From: an uncultured Treponema sp.
Lineage (GTDB): Bacteria > Spirochaetota > Spirochaetia > Treponematales > Treponemataceae
DNA: 6,134 bases
NCBI GenBank assembly: GCA_905236315.1
Contig: CAJOPO010000426.1
Coordinates: 1 to 6,134 of the forward strand
Direction: 5' to 3'
Shown in pieces: positions 1 to 6,127 of this stretch. Position numbers and translations under genes: made by a program. Under the pieces are notes generated by a model. It had not been told where the DNA came from, did not search any database, and saw only the letters and a program-made list of their open reading frames with translations. Each line of letters begins with the position of its first letter. The stretch's first letter is position 1.

Positions 1-1
1 G

Positions 2-712
2 GATGAATTTATAAAGACTTCTTGCGCAACTTGTGATTATGTAAAAGCTGTAAAGAGAAGCAAAAAGACTATGTATCTTTCTTTTGATGAATGGAATGTA
101 TGGTATCAGCAAAAACAAGAACCTCATCCATGGCAAAAGGCTCCTCGCATATTGGAAGACCATTATTCCTTGTTAGACGCTCTTGTGGTCGGGGGACTTG
201 CTATAACGCTTTTAAATCATGCTGATAGAGTAAGAGTGGCTTGTCTTGCGCAACTTGTAAATGTTATAGCACCCATATTTACAGAGCCTGGTAAGGGAGC
301 TTACAAGCAAGCCATATACTATCCTTTTAGAGATGTTTCTGTATATGGTAGAGGTACCGTTTTAACACCTGTAGTTCGTACAGAAAATAAGGTAACTGAT
401 AAATATGGAGAAGTTCCTGCCGTTATATTTAGCACTGTATATAATGAAGAAAACAATGAACTTTCTGTATTTGCATTAAATACAAGTAAAACAGAAATAA
501 GTGAAACCGAAATAGACTTATCATCTTTTGATAAGGTTCAGATGTTTTATCGTACAGAATTATGCGGTAGCGATTTAAATGCAAAGAATTCTTTAGATGC
601 TCCAGATACTGTAAAGCCTGTTTCTGCTGCGTTAATAAACGGTGATGGTAATCATTTTACAGTGCCCTTAAAGCCTGCTTCTTGGAATGTGTTGCGTTTT
701 AAAGTGAATTAA
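2..712 (+). CDS. Alpha-L-arabinofuranosidase, GH51 family (C-terminal part; 5' end outside window)
   Basis: The enzyme releases terminal alpha-L-arabinofuranosyl groups from arabinan or arabinoxylan oligosaccharides. The reading frame is open from base 2 and carries about 236 residues of a protein normally near 500 aa, so roughly the first half is missing and the ATG at 71 is internal. Seen directly: a YVKAVKRSKKTMYLSFDEWNVWY block, in which the Glu of DEWN (codon 89-91) matches the GH51 catalytic nucleophile; RVACLAQLVNVIAPIFTEPG, a conserved barrel-end segment (around 230-290); and a Tyr-rich PFRDVSVYGRG stretch that leads into the C-terminal beta-sandwich domain, ending in SWNVLRFKVN. The acid/base Glu should lie upstream and cannot be checked. 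No signal peptide can be assessed; family members are usually cytoplasmic. The gene converges on the biotin-transporter operon and is followed by a shared terminator. Family assignment is secure; the exact substrate is inferred. Confidence 0.93.
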   Translation, partial: DEFIKTSCATCDYVKAVKRSKKTMYLSFDEWNVWYQQKQEPHPWQKAPRILEDHYSLLDALVVGGLAITLLNHADRVRVACLAQLVNVIAPIFTEPGKGAYKQAIYYPFRDVSVYGRGTVLTPVVRTENKVTDKYGEVPAVIFSTVYNEENNELSVFALNTSKTEISETEIDLSSFDKVQMFYRTELCGSDLNAKNSLDAPDTVKPVSAALINGDGNHFTVPLKPASWNVLRFKVN

Positions 713-796
713 AAGTTGCGTTTTATAAAGTAGATTGCTTTTTTTACGCTGTTTTTTGGAAACTCTTGTTTCCCCGCTTGAGTTTATATTCAACAT
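668..796 (-). CDS. Possible small ORF, 42 aa, basic, with strong Shine-Dalgarno
   Basis: On the minus strand an AGGAGG (810-805) sits 8 nt before an ATG (796-794), the strongest ribosome-binding site in the window. The frame runs 42 codons to a TAA at 670-668. The product starts MLNINSSGETRVSKKQRKKS and is Lys/Arg rich; I recognise no family. A perfect 6-bp hairpin (GGAAAC/GTTTCC, 758-773) lies inside the coding stretch. The last 45 nt are antisense to the 3' end of the arabinofuranosidase gene. It lies downstream of the ECF operon terminator, so it needs read-through or its own promoter. A weak candidate is TTGCAA (857-852), 17 nt, TTAAAT, each matching 4 of 6. It could be a real small protein, a repeat-derived sequence that carries its own start signals, or chance. 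Confidence 0.35.
   Translation of the reverse strand: MLNINSSGETRVSKKQRKKSNLLYKTQLLIHFKTQHIPRSRL
758..773. repeat. Short perfect hairpin (6-bp stem, 4-nt loop)
   Basis: GGAAAC and GTTTCC pair perfectly around the loop TCTT. No T-run follows the stem on either strand: on the plus strand it is preceded by six Ts and followed by CCGC, and on the minus strand it is followed by As. It is therefore not a standard terminator. It falls inside the possible small ORF on the minus strand. Confidence 0.5.
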
Positions 797-846
797 TTCG
801 TATACCTCCTGACATTTAAAAAAATTAATTTAAAACTAAAATAAAA

Positions 847-882
847 ACCTCTTGCAAAGTGGGATGCAAGGGGTCTTTTTTT
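847..882. terminator. Bidirectional intrinsic terminator between convergent genes
   Basis: A 10-bp stem pairs 847-856 (ACCTCTTGCA) with 865-874 (TGCAAGGGGT), with one G-U pair on the plus-strand RNA and an 8-nt loop. A run of seven Ts (876-882) follows on the plus strand. On the minus strand the stem is followed by TTTTATTTTAG, so it can also end transcripts from the ECF operon, whose last stop codon is 9 bp from the T-run. It serves both the arabinofuranosidase gene and ecfT, as is common between convergent genes. Confidence 0.85.
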
Positions 883-890
883 AGGGATAG

Positions 891-1550
891 TTACATTCTA
901 TTTTCTCTTGCTAGGGCTTTATTCCATGCTTCAGCCATACCTAACTTAAATAAAATAGGTGTTAAGATATATATCCGCTTAATATTTTCTTTTCCACCTC
1001 TCGCTTTCCATGCTGTGTCTATTTTAAACCAGAATAGAGCTATACTTGGAATAAAAGTTATACATAAGGAAATGGTATTTGCAAAGGGGGTGTCTTCATT
1101 TTTTGTGATTTTTTGTTCTATAGTTCTAAAGCCTTCTAAAAATTGAATATTGCTTGTAGTTCTATAAAAGACAGAAGTAATCTGTAAAGATAAAGCCATC
1201 TTTAATAATAATTTTATTAAAGAAAAAGAGGGTAAAAATAATAATAAAATATTTTTTTTATCATTTATTGTTAATATATTTACAATAAAAGAAGATATGT
1301 ATATTAATAGTGCATAAAATAAAATAGGTTTTACATCTGTAAAAACTTCTATAATTCTAAAGCCTAGCACTGTACAAGAGAAAATTATAAGAAAAGTCCA
1401 TAAGAGAATAGCTAAAAATGGAGGACAATAAAAGGCACCTATAGATAAACATAGCATTAAAATTATTTTTAATGCAGGAGGCATTTTATGTAAAAATGTA
1501 TTTCCTTTTTTATAGCGAAATAATAATGTCTTTTCTGTGCCACTTACCAT
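891..1550 (-). CDS. bioN: ECF transporter T-component, biotin type (BioN/EcfT)
   Basis: This is the membrane coupling subunit of an energy-coupling factor transporter. It links ATP hydrolysis by the neighbouring ATPase to movement of the BioY S-component. At 219 aa it is short for EcfT (often about 260) but close to dedicated BioN proteins. Seen directly: an N-terminal GNTFLHKMPPALKI block typical of the family start; hydrophobic segments at about 25-42, 44-65, 73-95, 101-125, 157-176 and 192-205; and the coupling motif AWKARGG at 180-186 (Ala-Arg-Gly at 183-185). A second Ala-Arg motif, ALARE, lies at 212-216, four residues from the end, with Glu where Gly is more usual. The ATG overlaps the ATPase stop by 7 nt, which implies translational coupling. 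It is the last clear gene of the operon, before a strong terminator. The family is clear; biotin specificity is inferred from bioY. Confidence 0.88.
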   Translation of the reverse strand: MVSGTEKTLLFRYKKGNTFLHKMPPALKIILMLCLSIGAFYCPPFLAILLWTFLIIFSCTVLGFRIIEVFTDVKPILFYALLIYISSFIVNILTINDKKNILLLFLPSFSLIKLLLKMALSLQITSVFYRTTSNIQFLEGFRTIEQKITKNEDTPFANTISLCITFIPSIALFWFKIDTAWKARGGKENIKRIYILTPILFKLGMAEAWNKALARENRM

Positions 1551-2332
1551 ACTAGGTCGTTAACTCCCTTGTAAGATACAAGAGGCTGCCTAATTCCCCA
1601 TTGCTCTAGGTTTAATTTAATACCTTCTTCTGCATTTCCGTCAAAAACTTTTTTTCCTTTATAAAGGATTACAAATTTATCAGCAAGTCCTAGACATTTT
1701 TCAATTTCATGGGTGAGTATTATTAGGGTTTTGTTTTGCTTATGAAGTTCTTTTATAAGTGCATTTACATCTTTTATACCAGGATAGTCTAAATTAGCAT
1801 AAGGCTCATCAAAGATAATAATTTCTTTATCCATAGCAAGTATAGACGCTACGGCTAAGCGTCGTTTTTCTCCACCAGAAAGAAATTCTGTGGGAAAATC
1901 CATCTTTTGTAGTAAAGATACCTTATTTAATGATTTTTCTATTATTAGAGGAATATCTTTTTTAGGAATTCCAATATTTCTAGGACCTATGGCAACATCT
2001 TCCCTTACACTATCTCCTAATATTTGTGCTGAAGCATCTTGAAATACTAATCCTGGCTTTGAACTTGTATAAACAGAACCCTGAGAGGCTTTTGTAAGTC
2101 CTGCGCATATTGTCATAAGCACACTTTTACCCGAACCATTTGCCCCTCCTATGACAACAAGACTACCTTTAAAAATATCAAGGTTTATATTATCTAAAGC
2201 GACTGTATAATCATCTTTTGTATCGCCACAAAATACCTTATATATGTCTTTTAATTGTAAAGCTATTTCATTTTCCATTTTTCTTAATACTTTAGGAAAT
2301 GCTAATTTATTACTGCAAGCATTAATTGGCAT
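1544..2332 (-). CDS. bioM: ECF transporter ATPase, biotin type (BioM/EcfA)
   Basis: This cytoplasmic ABC ATPase powers the biotin importer, presumably as a homodimer because no second ATPase gene is present. Motifs in the 262-aa frame are all intact: Walker A GGANGSGKS (62-70), Q-loop VFQDASAQ with Gln98, signature LSGGEKRR (151-158), Walker B IIIFDEP (Asp175, Glu176), D-loop ANLD (179-182) and switch His208 in ILTHE. The start is uncertain. The ATG at 2332 overlaps the bioY stop by 11 nt but has no visible Shine-Dalgarno and adds 18 residues unlike the family. The in-frame ATG at 2278 gives MENEIALQLKDIYKVF, the usual family beginning (244 aa), 43 nt after bioY, but also with only a weak ribosome-binding site. 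I favour the later start on protein grounds and list the longer frame. The gene could be called cbiO or ecfA; its role as the biotin ATPase comes from its position between bioY and bioN. Confidence 0.92.
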   Translation of the reverse strand: MPINACSNKLAFPKVLRKMENEIALQLKDIYKVFCGDTKDDYTVALDNINLDIFKGSLVVIGGANGSGKSVLMTICAGLTKASQGSVYTSSKPGLVFQDASAQILGDSVREDVAIGPRNIGIPKKDIPLIIEKSLNKVSLLQKMDFPTEFLSGGEKRRLAVASILAMDKEIIIFDEPYANLDYPGIKDVNALIKELHKQNKTLIILTHEIEKCLGLADKFVILYKGKKVFDGNAEEGIKLNLEQWGIRQPLVSYKGVNDLVW

Positions 2333-3014
2333 TTGGTTTATTTCGTTTTTTTAGTCTTTCTATGATAGCCTCTTCTTCTTCCATATCAGAAGCATAGAGG
2401 TAGCGTGCTGCTATGGGGCGCAATATGCAGGATAAGGGAATGGAAATTATTATTTTTATTATATCCCCAGGTATAAAGGGAATAAGAGTCCATGCTAAGA
2501 CTTTTCCAAATTGTTCCTTTGCACTAAGCCCTGCAAGAGCCGCGTTTAGAGGATTTGATGAAGTGCTTAAAACTGTGTGCAAAAACCATGGAATGCCTGG
2601 TGCATATATTAGTGCAAAGCCTACAAAGCTTGCAATGCTTATGCGAATCCAGTTCTTTATGTTAAAGTTTTTTTCATATACATGGGGTGTTCCTGCAATA
2701 AGACCTGCTACTATTGCTCCTAAAAAGTACCCCCATAAAAAACCTCCTGTAGGTCCTGCAAGAATGTTTATACCTCCTGTCATTCCAGAAAAAACTGGTA
2801 TACCAAGTCCTCCTAGTACAAGAAATATTCCTACAGCTCCTGCCCCCTGTATGCCTCCTAATATTGTAGAAGCAAGAATAGCAAACATATTCTGCACTGT
2901 AATAGGAACTCCACCTGGCATTGGAATAGAAATAAAGCAACCTGCACAAATGAGTGCTGCAAATAATGCTGTAAAAGTGCTTCGTATAATAGATGTTTGT
3001 GTTGTTTTTTTCAT
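2322..3014 (-). CDS. bioY: Biotin-specific ECF transporter S-component BioY
   Basis: This is the substrate-binding membrane protein that captures biotin. The 230-aa sequence carries the main BioY landmarks: GGVPITVQNMFAILA (34-48), GGLGIPVF (68-75), GGINILAGPTGGFLWG (80-95) in the substrate pocket region, and the late IPFIPGDIIK (178-187). About six membrane segments are visible (about 11-31, 38-62, 62-76, 92-108, 126-148, 172-200). The C-terminal tail is charged (MEEEEAIIERLKKRNK). The start is well supported: the ATG overlaps the stop of the upstream acyltransferase as ATGA (3014-3011), and AAGGA at 3026-3022 lies 7 nt before it. With the ATPase and T-component directly downstream, this makes a complete group-I BioMNY system. 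No riboswitch or separate promoter is visible, because the preceding gene runs straight into it. Confidence 0.95.
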   Translation of the reverse strand: MKKTTQTSIIRSTFTALFAALICAGCFISIPMPGGVPITVQNMFAILASTILGGIQGAGAVGIFLVLGGLGIPVFSGMTGGINILAGPTGGFLWGYFLGAIVAGLIAGTPHVYEKNFNIKNWIRISIASFVGFALIYAPGIPWFLHTVLSTSSNPLNAALAGLSAKEQFGKVLAWTLIPFIPGDIIKIIISIPLSCILRPIAARYLYASDMEEEEAIIERLKKRNKPNAN

Positions 3015-4792
3015 TTTTTTATCCTTATGTTCTTAAATGGTATAATATTTACTGTTAAGATAATTTGTATAAACATTATAAAAAAAAGTAAATAGGCAAA
3101 CCAATCGCCTAAGGAAGCATAAATTGTATAATTGCGCTCATATATTGGAACTCTGCAAGCCATAGAGGCTTCTGTAAAAACTGGCAAATCATAAATTACT
3201 CTCCCCACAGGGTCAACTACAACTGAATATCCTGAATTTGTACAACGCACTAGTGTAGTTCTGTACTCTATAGAAAGATAGCTTGCTATTATAAAATGCT
3301 GATATTCAGCAGAAGCTTTTTTAGACCAAGAGTCATTTGTTATATTCATAAATACTTCACTGCCTCTTTTGTAAAGTTGTCTGCATACATCAGGAAAAGC
3401 GTCTTCAAAACATATAGGGGTAGAAAAAACAGCATTTTTATTGGGGTTTTCTATGGGACTTGTTATATAATTAATTGTTTGTAAGGAATCCGCCCTACCT
3501 GTTTTATCTAGCTCTATAATAGTAGAATTACTTTCTTGCATATTAAGAGGGGAGAGTAAAAATTTATTTTCTTTAATTGGTATCTTAAAAAGAACATATT
3601 GAAATCCTGGTGTGTAGGTTCCATACATTTTTACAACATCTGTCATAAACCACTTCATAGGGGCAAAATCCATAAATGGAATGTTTTCTGCAAAGGGAAC
3701 TAGATGTATTTTTGAATAAAATCCTGAATATGAACCAAAGGCATCATAAAAGATTGCACTATTCGAATATTTTCTTTCTTTTCTATCTATTAACGTACTA
3801 CTTCCAATTATAAATGGCGTTTCCATTCTGGCTATAAAGGCAGATAAACTTTCATCTTCTGGCCAGTTTTCATAATGAGATATATCACGCGGAAATATGC
3901 CATTGAGTGCGCCCTCACTCCATAAAACTAAATCACATTCAAAGCCATTGTCATTAAACTCATTAATTTTTTCTTCTGTAAGACGCATAGAAACAGGTAC
4001 TGAATACTTATCCCCCGCTTCCCAGGGGTCAGCATTCTGCTGTACTATTACAGTGTTTAAATATTTTATTGGCGTTCTTGGTAAAACTACATTGTAAATG
4101 CCGTAAATGCTTGTTATAGCAAATAATACACCAACAAAAATTGTAGCTTGCTTTATATCTGCTTTTATTGTTTCTTTGTCTTGATAGGAGGATAAGTTTA
4201 TATAAAATCTAATAAACTCTGCCATAAGGGCATTAAATAACGCCCATAAAAAAGTAATGCCCCATGTGCCTGTTATAGAAGCAATTTGCGTAAAAACTTT
4301 CCATTTATACACAGCCATAGATATAGTTCCCCAAGGATAGCCTAGAAAGCCTGTTGATTTTATCCATTCCCAGAATACCCAACTTCCTGCAAACCATATC
4401 ATTCTAAAAAAGATGGCAAACTTATGTTTACCTCCATTTTCTTCCATTATAAAGGTCTTACTTTGGTGGGTTGGTAATGCTCCCATAACTATACCGCAAA
4501 GTGCACCTTCTAATGCCGTTCCAAAAGCACTAGCTCCTAGTGTAAAAACTGCAAATCCATGATAATTAGCTAACCAAAAGCTAGAGATTACATGTACTGT
4601 AAGGGTTTGTATTAGTAATAGAAGAGATGCTTCTTTATAAGACTGGCAATTCCAAAGTGCTATATATATAGGAACTAGGCAAAATAGAGCTAAAAAAGGA
4701 GAACCAAATGTAAAAAAATTGTTGGATATGGATAAAGCCTGCATTGCACCAGAAAAAAATGCGCAAAAAACTTGTAAAAATAGGCAATTCAT
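3011..4792 (-). CDS. lnt: Apolipoprotein N-acyltransferase (Lnt), membrane nitrilase-family enzyme
   Basis: Lnt transfers an acyl chain from a phospholipid to the N-terminal Cys of diacylated lipoproteins, the last step of lipoprotein maturation in the inner membrane. The 593-aa protein has a hydrophobic N-terminal half (segments about 4-20, 27-48, 55-75, 80-106, 128-147, 170-196, 215-236), a periplasmic carbon-nitrogen hydrolase domain (about 245-550) and one C-terminal membrane segment (about 563-586). The triad is intact: Glu293 in LWSEGA, Lys361 in YSKIHLVPFAEN and Cys461 in TPICFEDAFPD; Glu369 and Glu463 are also present. It is longer than the E. coli enzyme (about 512 aa), partly through an extra stretch at about 402-453, just before the catalytic Cys. 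The ATG has no clear Shine-Dalgarno; a good promoter -10 ends 9 nt upstream, so translation may be leaderless. It is the first gene of the operon and is coupled to bioY by an ATGA overlap. A different amide acyl-transfer or hydrolase role is possible but less likely. Confidence 0.9.
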   Translation of the reverse strand: MNCLFLQVFCAFFSGAMQALSISNNFFTFGSPFLALFCLVPIYIALWNCQSYKEASLLLLIQTLTVHVISSFWLANYHGFAVFTLGASAFGTALEGALCGIVMGALPTHQSKTFIMEENGGKHKFAIFFRMIWFAGSWVFWEWIKSTGFLGYPWGTISMAVYKWKVFTQIASITGTWGITFLWALFNALMAEFIRFYINLSSYQDKETIKADIKQATIFVGVLFAITSIYGIYNVVLPRTPIKYLNTVIVQQNADPWEAGDKYSVPVSMRLTEEKINEFNDNGFECDLVLWSEGALNGIFPRDISHYENWPEDESLSAFIARMETPFIIGSSTLIDRKERKYSNSAIFYDAFGSYSGFYSKIHLVPFAENIPFMDFAPMKWFMTDVVKMYGTYTPGFQYVLFKIPIKENKFLLSPLNMQESNSTIIELDKTGRADSLQTINYITSPIENPNKNAVFSTPICFEDAFPDVCRQLYKRGSEVFMNITNDSWSKKASAEYQHFIIASYLSIEYRTTLVRCTNSGYSVVVDPVGRVIYDLPVFTEASMACRVPIYERNYTIYASLGDWFAYLLFFIMFIQIILTVNIIPFKNIRIKK

Positions 4793-4800
4793 TATATGAT
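4772..4800 (+). promoter_or_regulatory. Predicted sigma-70-type promoter for the galactokinase-like gene
   Basis: TTGTAA (4772-4777, 4 of 6 matches), a 17-nt spacer, and TATGAT (4795-4800, 5 of 6). Transcription would begin near 4807, giving a leader of about 60 nt before the ATG at 4866. The -35 and spacer lie within the first codons of the divergent lnt gene. The region is very AT-rich, so chance matches are possible. Confidence 0.5.
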
Positions 4801-4801
4801 A

Positions 4802-4830
4802 ATTCTAAAGTCTTATATATAAAAAGGCAA
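4802..4830 (-). promoter_or_regulatory. Predicted sigma-70-type promoter for the lnt-bioYMN operon
   Basis: Read on the minus strand: TTGCCT (4830-4825, 4 of 6), a 17-nt spacer, and TAGAAT (4807-4802, 5 of 6). The -10 ends 9 nt before the lnt ATG, so the transcript would have at most a few untranslated bases. This fits the absence of a Shine-Dalgarno there. The -10 lies one base from the -10 of the opposing promoter. An upstream promoter inside the galK-like 5' end cannot be excluded. Confidence 0.45.
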
Positions 4831-4865
4831 TAGGGCAATCTTAAAAACAAATTTGAGGATAGAGC

Positions 4866-6041
4866 ATGATTCGTGTTATCCAAGCTCACAAAGATGAATA
4901 TCAGCAAAGCCCTGATGTAACAGCGTCTGCGCCAGGAAGATTTCATCTTATAGGAGAGCATACTTGGTTTTTTAAAGATAAAACTTTATCTATGGCTGTA
5001 AACTTGCCAGTTTACGTGTCTGTTTCAAAAAGAACCGATACAAATTTTTTGTTTAATTTTTTCCAATTACAAGATAAAAAAAAATGTAGCCTTTCTGCTT
5101 TAAAATATAAAAAAGAAGATAAATGGGCTAATGCTATAAAATCTGTAATATATGGTTTTATCGCTTGTGGCTTTGAATGTACTGGAATGAATTTTACTAT
5201 TTATTCAGACATATTACCATCTGCAGGGTTTGGTGTAACAACTGCAATAAAAATAGCTTCTGCCTGGGCAATAAAAGAGATACAAGGTTTTAAGTGTGAT
5301 AAAGATAAAATAATTAAAGTCTTAGACAAGGGAAATAAAGACTTTTTTGCCTTAGAGAATTGTCGCGCCGAAAACTATACTGCAATTTATTCTAAAAAAG
5401 ATACCCTCCTTTTAACAGACCATACAAAACTAACTCATAGTAATATTCCTATAAATCTAGCTGGATACACCGTTATACTAACAGACGCAAGAGTTCCTCG
5501 TATTTCCACTTGGAATGAAGAAAGCTTACGGCAGCCAGAGAATGTACTTTTGCTAGGTGAGTTGCGCGAGAGAAAGACTTCTGTTTACGGAGGCTGGCAT
5601 TATATAGAAACAGGGGCAGAAGTAAGTGAAGTGCTTTCTGTTGTAGATGAAGACGTTAGAAGACGTTTAGTATGTATTATGAATGAGCACAAGGATGTTC
5701 TTTCTGCAGTGGCTGCTTTGGAAAAATCTGATTTTTCTGCTTTTGCTCGTGCTGTAAATCATAGTCATGATAGTATGCGTGATTTATATGATATATCTTG
5801 TCCAGAAATAGATTGGATAATTAAGCGCGTTAGAGAACTAGACGAAGCTCCTGAAGACTTACGTAATCCTGTTAATTGTGGGCGCATAACAGGCAAAGGC
5901 TTTGGTAGATGTGTTTATACTATATTGCGCAATGACTATGTGGAAAAATATATGCAAAAATTAGCTGAATATGAGCATATATTTGGTTTTAAATGTGATT
6001 CTTATATTGTAAAACCTGTAGGGGGAGTTCGTTTAATTTAA
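4866..6041 (+). CDS. galK: Galactokinase-family (GHMP) protein with altered active-site motifs
   Basis: Family membership is clear. The 391-aa length is normal, the N-terminal motif SAPGRFHLIGEHT (21-33) is recognisable, NHSHDSMRDLYDISCPEIDW (298-317) is a near-standard galactokinase block, the glycine motif RITGKGFGRC (340-349) is present, and it ends YIVKPVGGVRLI. Key residues differ. The family GEHTDY is GEHTWF (Trp34 for the Asp that binds galactose) and the usual Asn two residues after the Arg is His27. The ATP-binding GLSSSA-type loop reads PSAGFGVTTAIKIA (118-131). The catalytic-Asp motif CGIMDQ appears as CRAENY (166-171), with Asn170 in the Asp position by my hand alignment. Classic galactokinase activity is therefore doubtful; a changed substrate or a sensor role is possible. 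The frame is intact, with codon use like its neighbours, so it does not look like a decaying gene. A GAGG (4855-4858) lies 7 nt before the ATG. No galT or galE is seen nearby. Confidence 0.82.
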   Translation: MIRVIQAHKDEYQQSPDVTASAPGRFHLIGEHTWFFKDKTLSMAVNLPVYVSVSKRTDTNFLFNFFQLQDKKKCSLSALKYKKEDKWANAIKSVIYGFIACGFECTGMNFTIYSDILPSAGFGVTTAIKIASAWAIKEIQGFKCDKDKIIKVLDKGNKDFFALENCRAENYTAIYSKKDTLLLTDHTKLTHSNIPINLAGYTVILTDARVPRISTWNEESLRQPENVLLLGELRERKTSVYGGWHYIETGAEVSEVLSVVDEDVRRRLVCIMNEHKDVLSAVAALEKSDFSAFARAVNHSHDSMRDLYDISCPEIDWIIKRVRELDEAPEDLRNPVNCGRITGKGFGRCVYTILRNDYVEKYMQKLAEYEHIFGFKCDSYIVKPVGGVRLI

Positions 6042-6047
6042 GGAAGC

Positions 6048-6071
6048 CTCTAAAAACTTCAGTTTTTAGAG
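6048..6071 (+). terminator. Perfect 10-bp hairpin just after the galactokinase-like gene, probable terminator
   Basis: CTCTAAAAAC (6048-6057) pairs perfectly with GTTTTTAGAG (6062-6071) around a TTCA loop, 6 nt after the stop codon. The position suits a terminator, but the T-run is inside the 3' arm rather than after it (ACAACTTTG follows), so this is not a textbook rho-independent signal. It may work together with the larger hairpin directly downstream. Confidence 0.45.
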
Positions 6072-6085
6072 ACAACTTTGAAAAT

Positions 6086-6127
6086 GCGATGTTGTAAGTC
6101 GCGCTATTATAGCGACTTACAACTCGC
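6086..6127. repeat. Large inverted repeat (12-bp core, 16 bp with one bulge)
   Basis: GTTGTAAGTCGC (6091-6102) pairs perfectly with GCGACTTACAAC (6112-6123). The stem continues outward with GCGA (6086-6089) against TCGC (6124-6127) if T6090 bulges out. The 9-base loop region can also pair internally as CTAT/ATAG. It is more GC-rich than its surroundings and no T-run follows before the window ends. It could be a terminator for either strand, a dispersed intergenic palindrome, or an operator for the next gene. Confidence 0.6.

Noticed and set aside
21..258. A 15-bp direct repeat (TCTTGCGCAACTTGT at 20-34 and 244-258)
   Set aside because: Both copies lie in conserved GH51 coding sequence and are read in different frames, so the match looks like chance and not an att site or duplication.
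758..773. Hairpin as the terminator of the arabinofuranosidase gene
   Set aside because: No T-run follows it on the plus strand; the stem-loop at 847-882 has the correct terminator form.
859..1146. Plus-strand open frame opposite the T-component gene
   Set aside because: Starts inside the terminator stem and lies antisense to conserved EcfT sequence; no ribosome-binding site.
2413..3036. Long plus-strand open frame (207 codons) opposite bioY
   Set aside because: It is the complement of a well-conserved bioY; its sequence shows no family motifs and is an antisense shadow.
4793..4865. Riboswitch or biotin-repressor operator upstream of lnt-bioYMN
   Set aside because: The gap is only 73 bp, the predicted leader is a few bases, and I see no long dyad or structured leader in it.
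4635..4961. Minus-strand frame spanning the lnt-galK intergenic region
   Set aside because: Overlaps the clear lnt N-terminus out of frame and the galactokinase-like 5' end; no family features.
4866..6041. Galactokinase-like gene as a decaying pseudogene
   Set aside because: The frame is uninterrupted for 391 codons, has a Shine-Dalgarno, and keeps family blocks to the last residue; only active-site motifs are changed.
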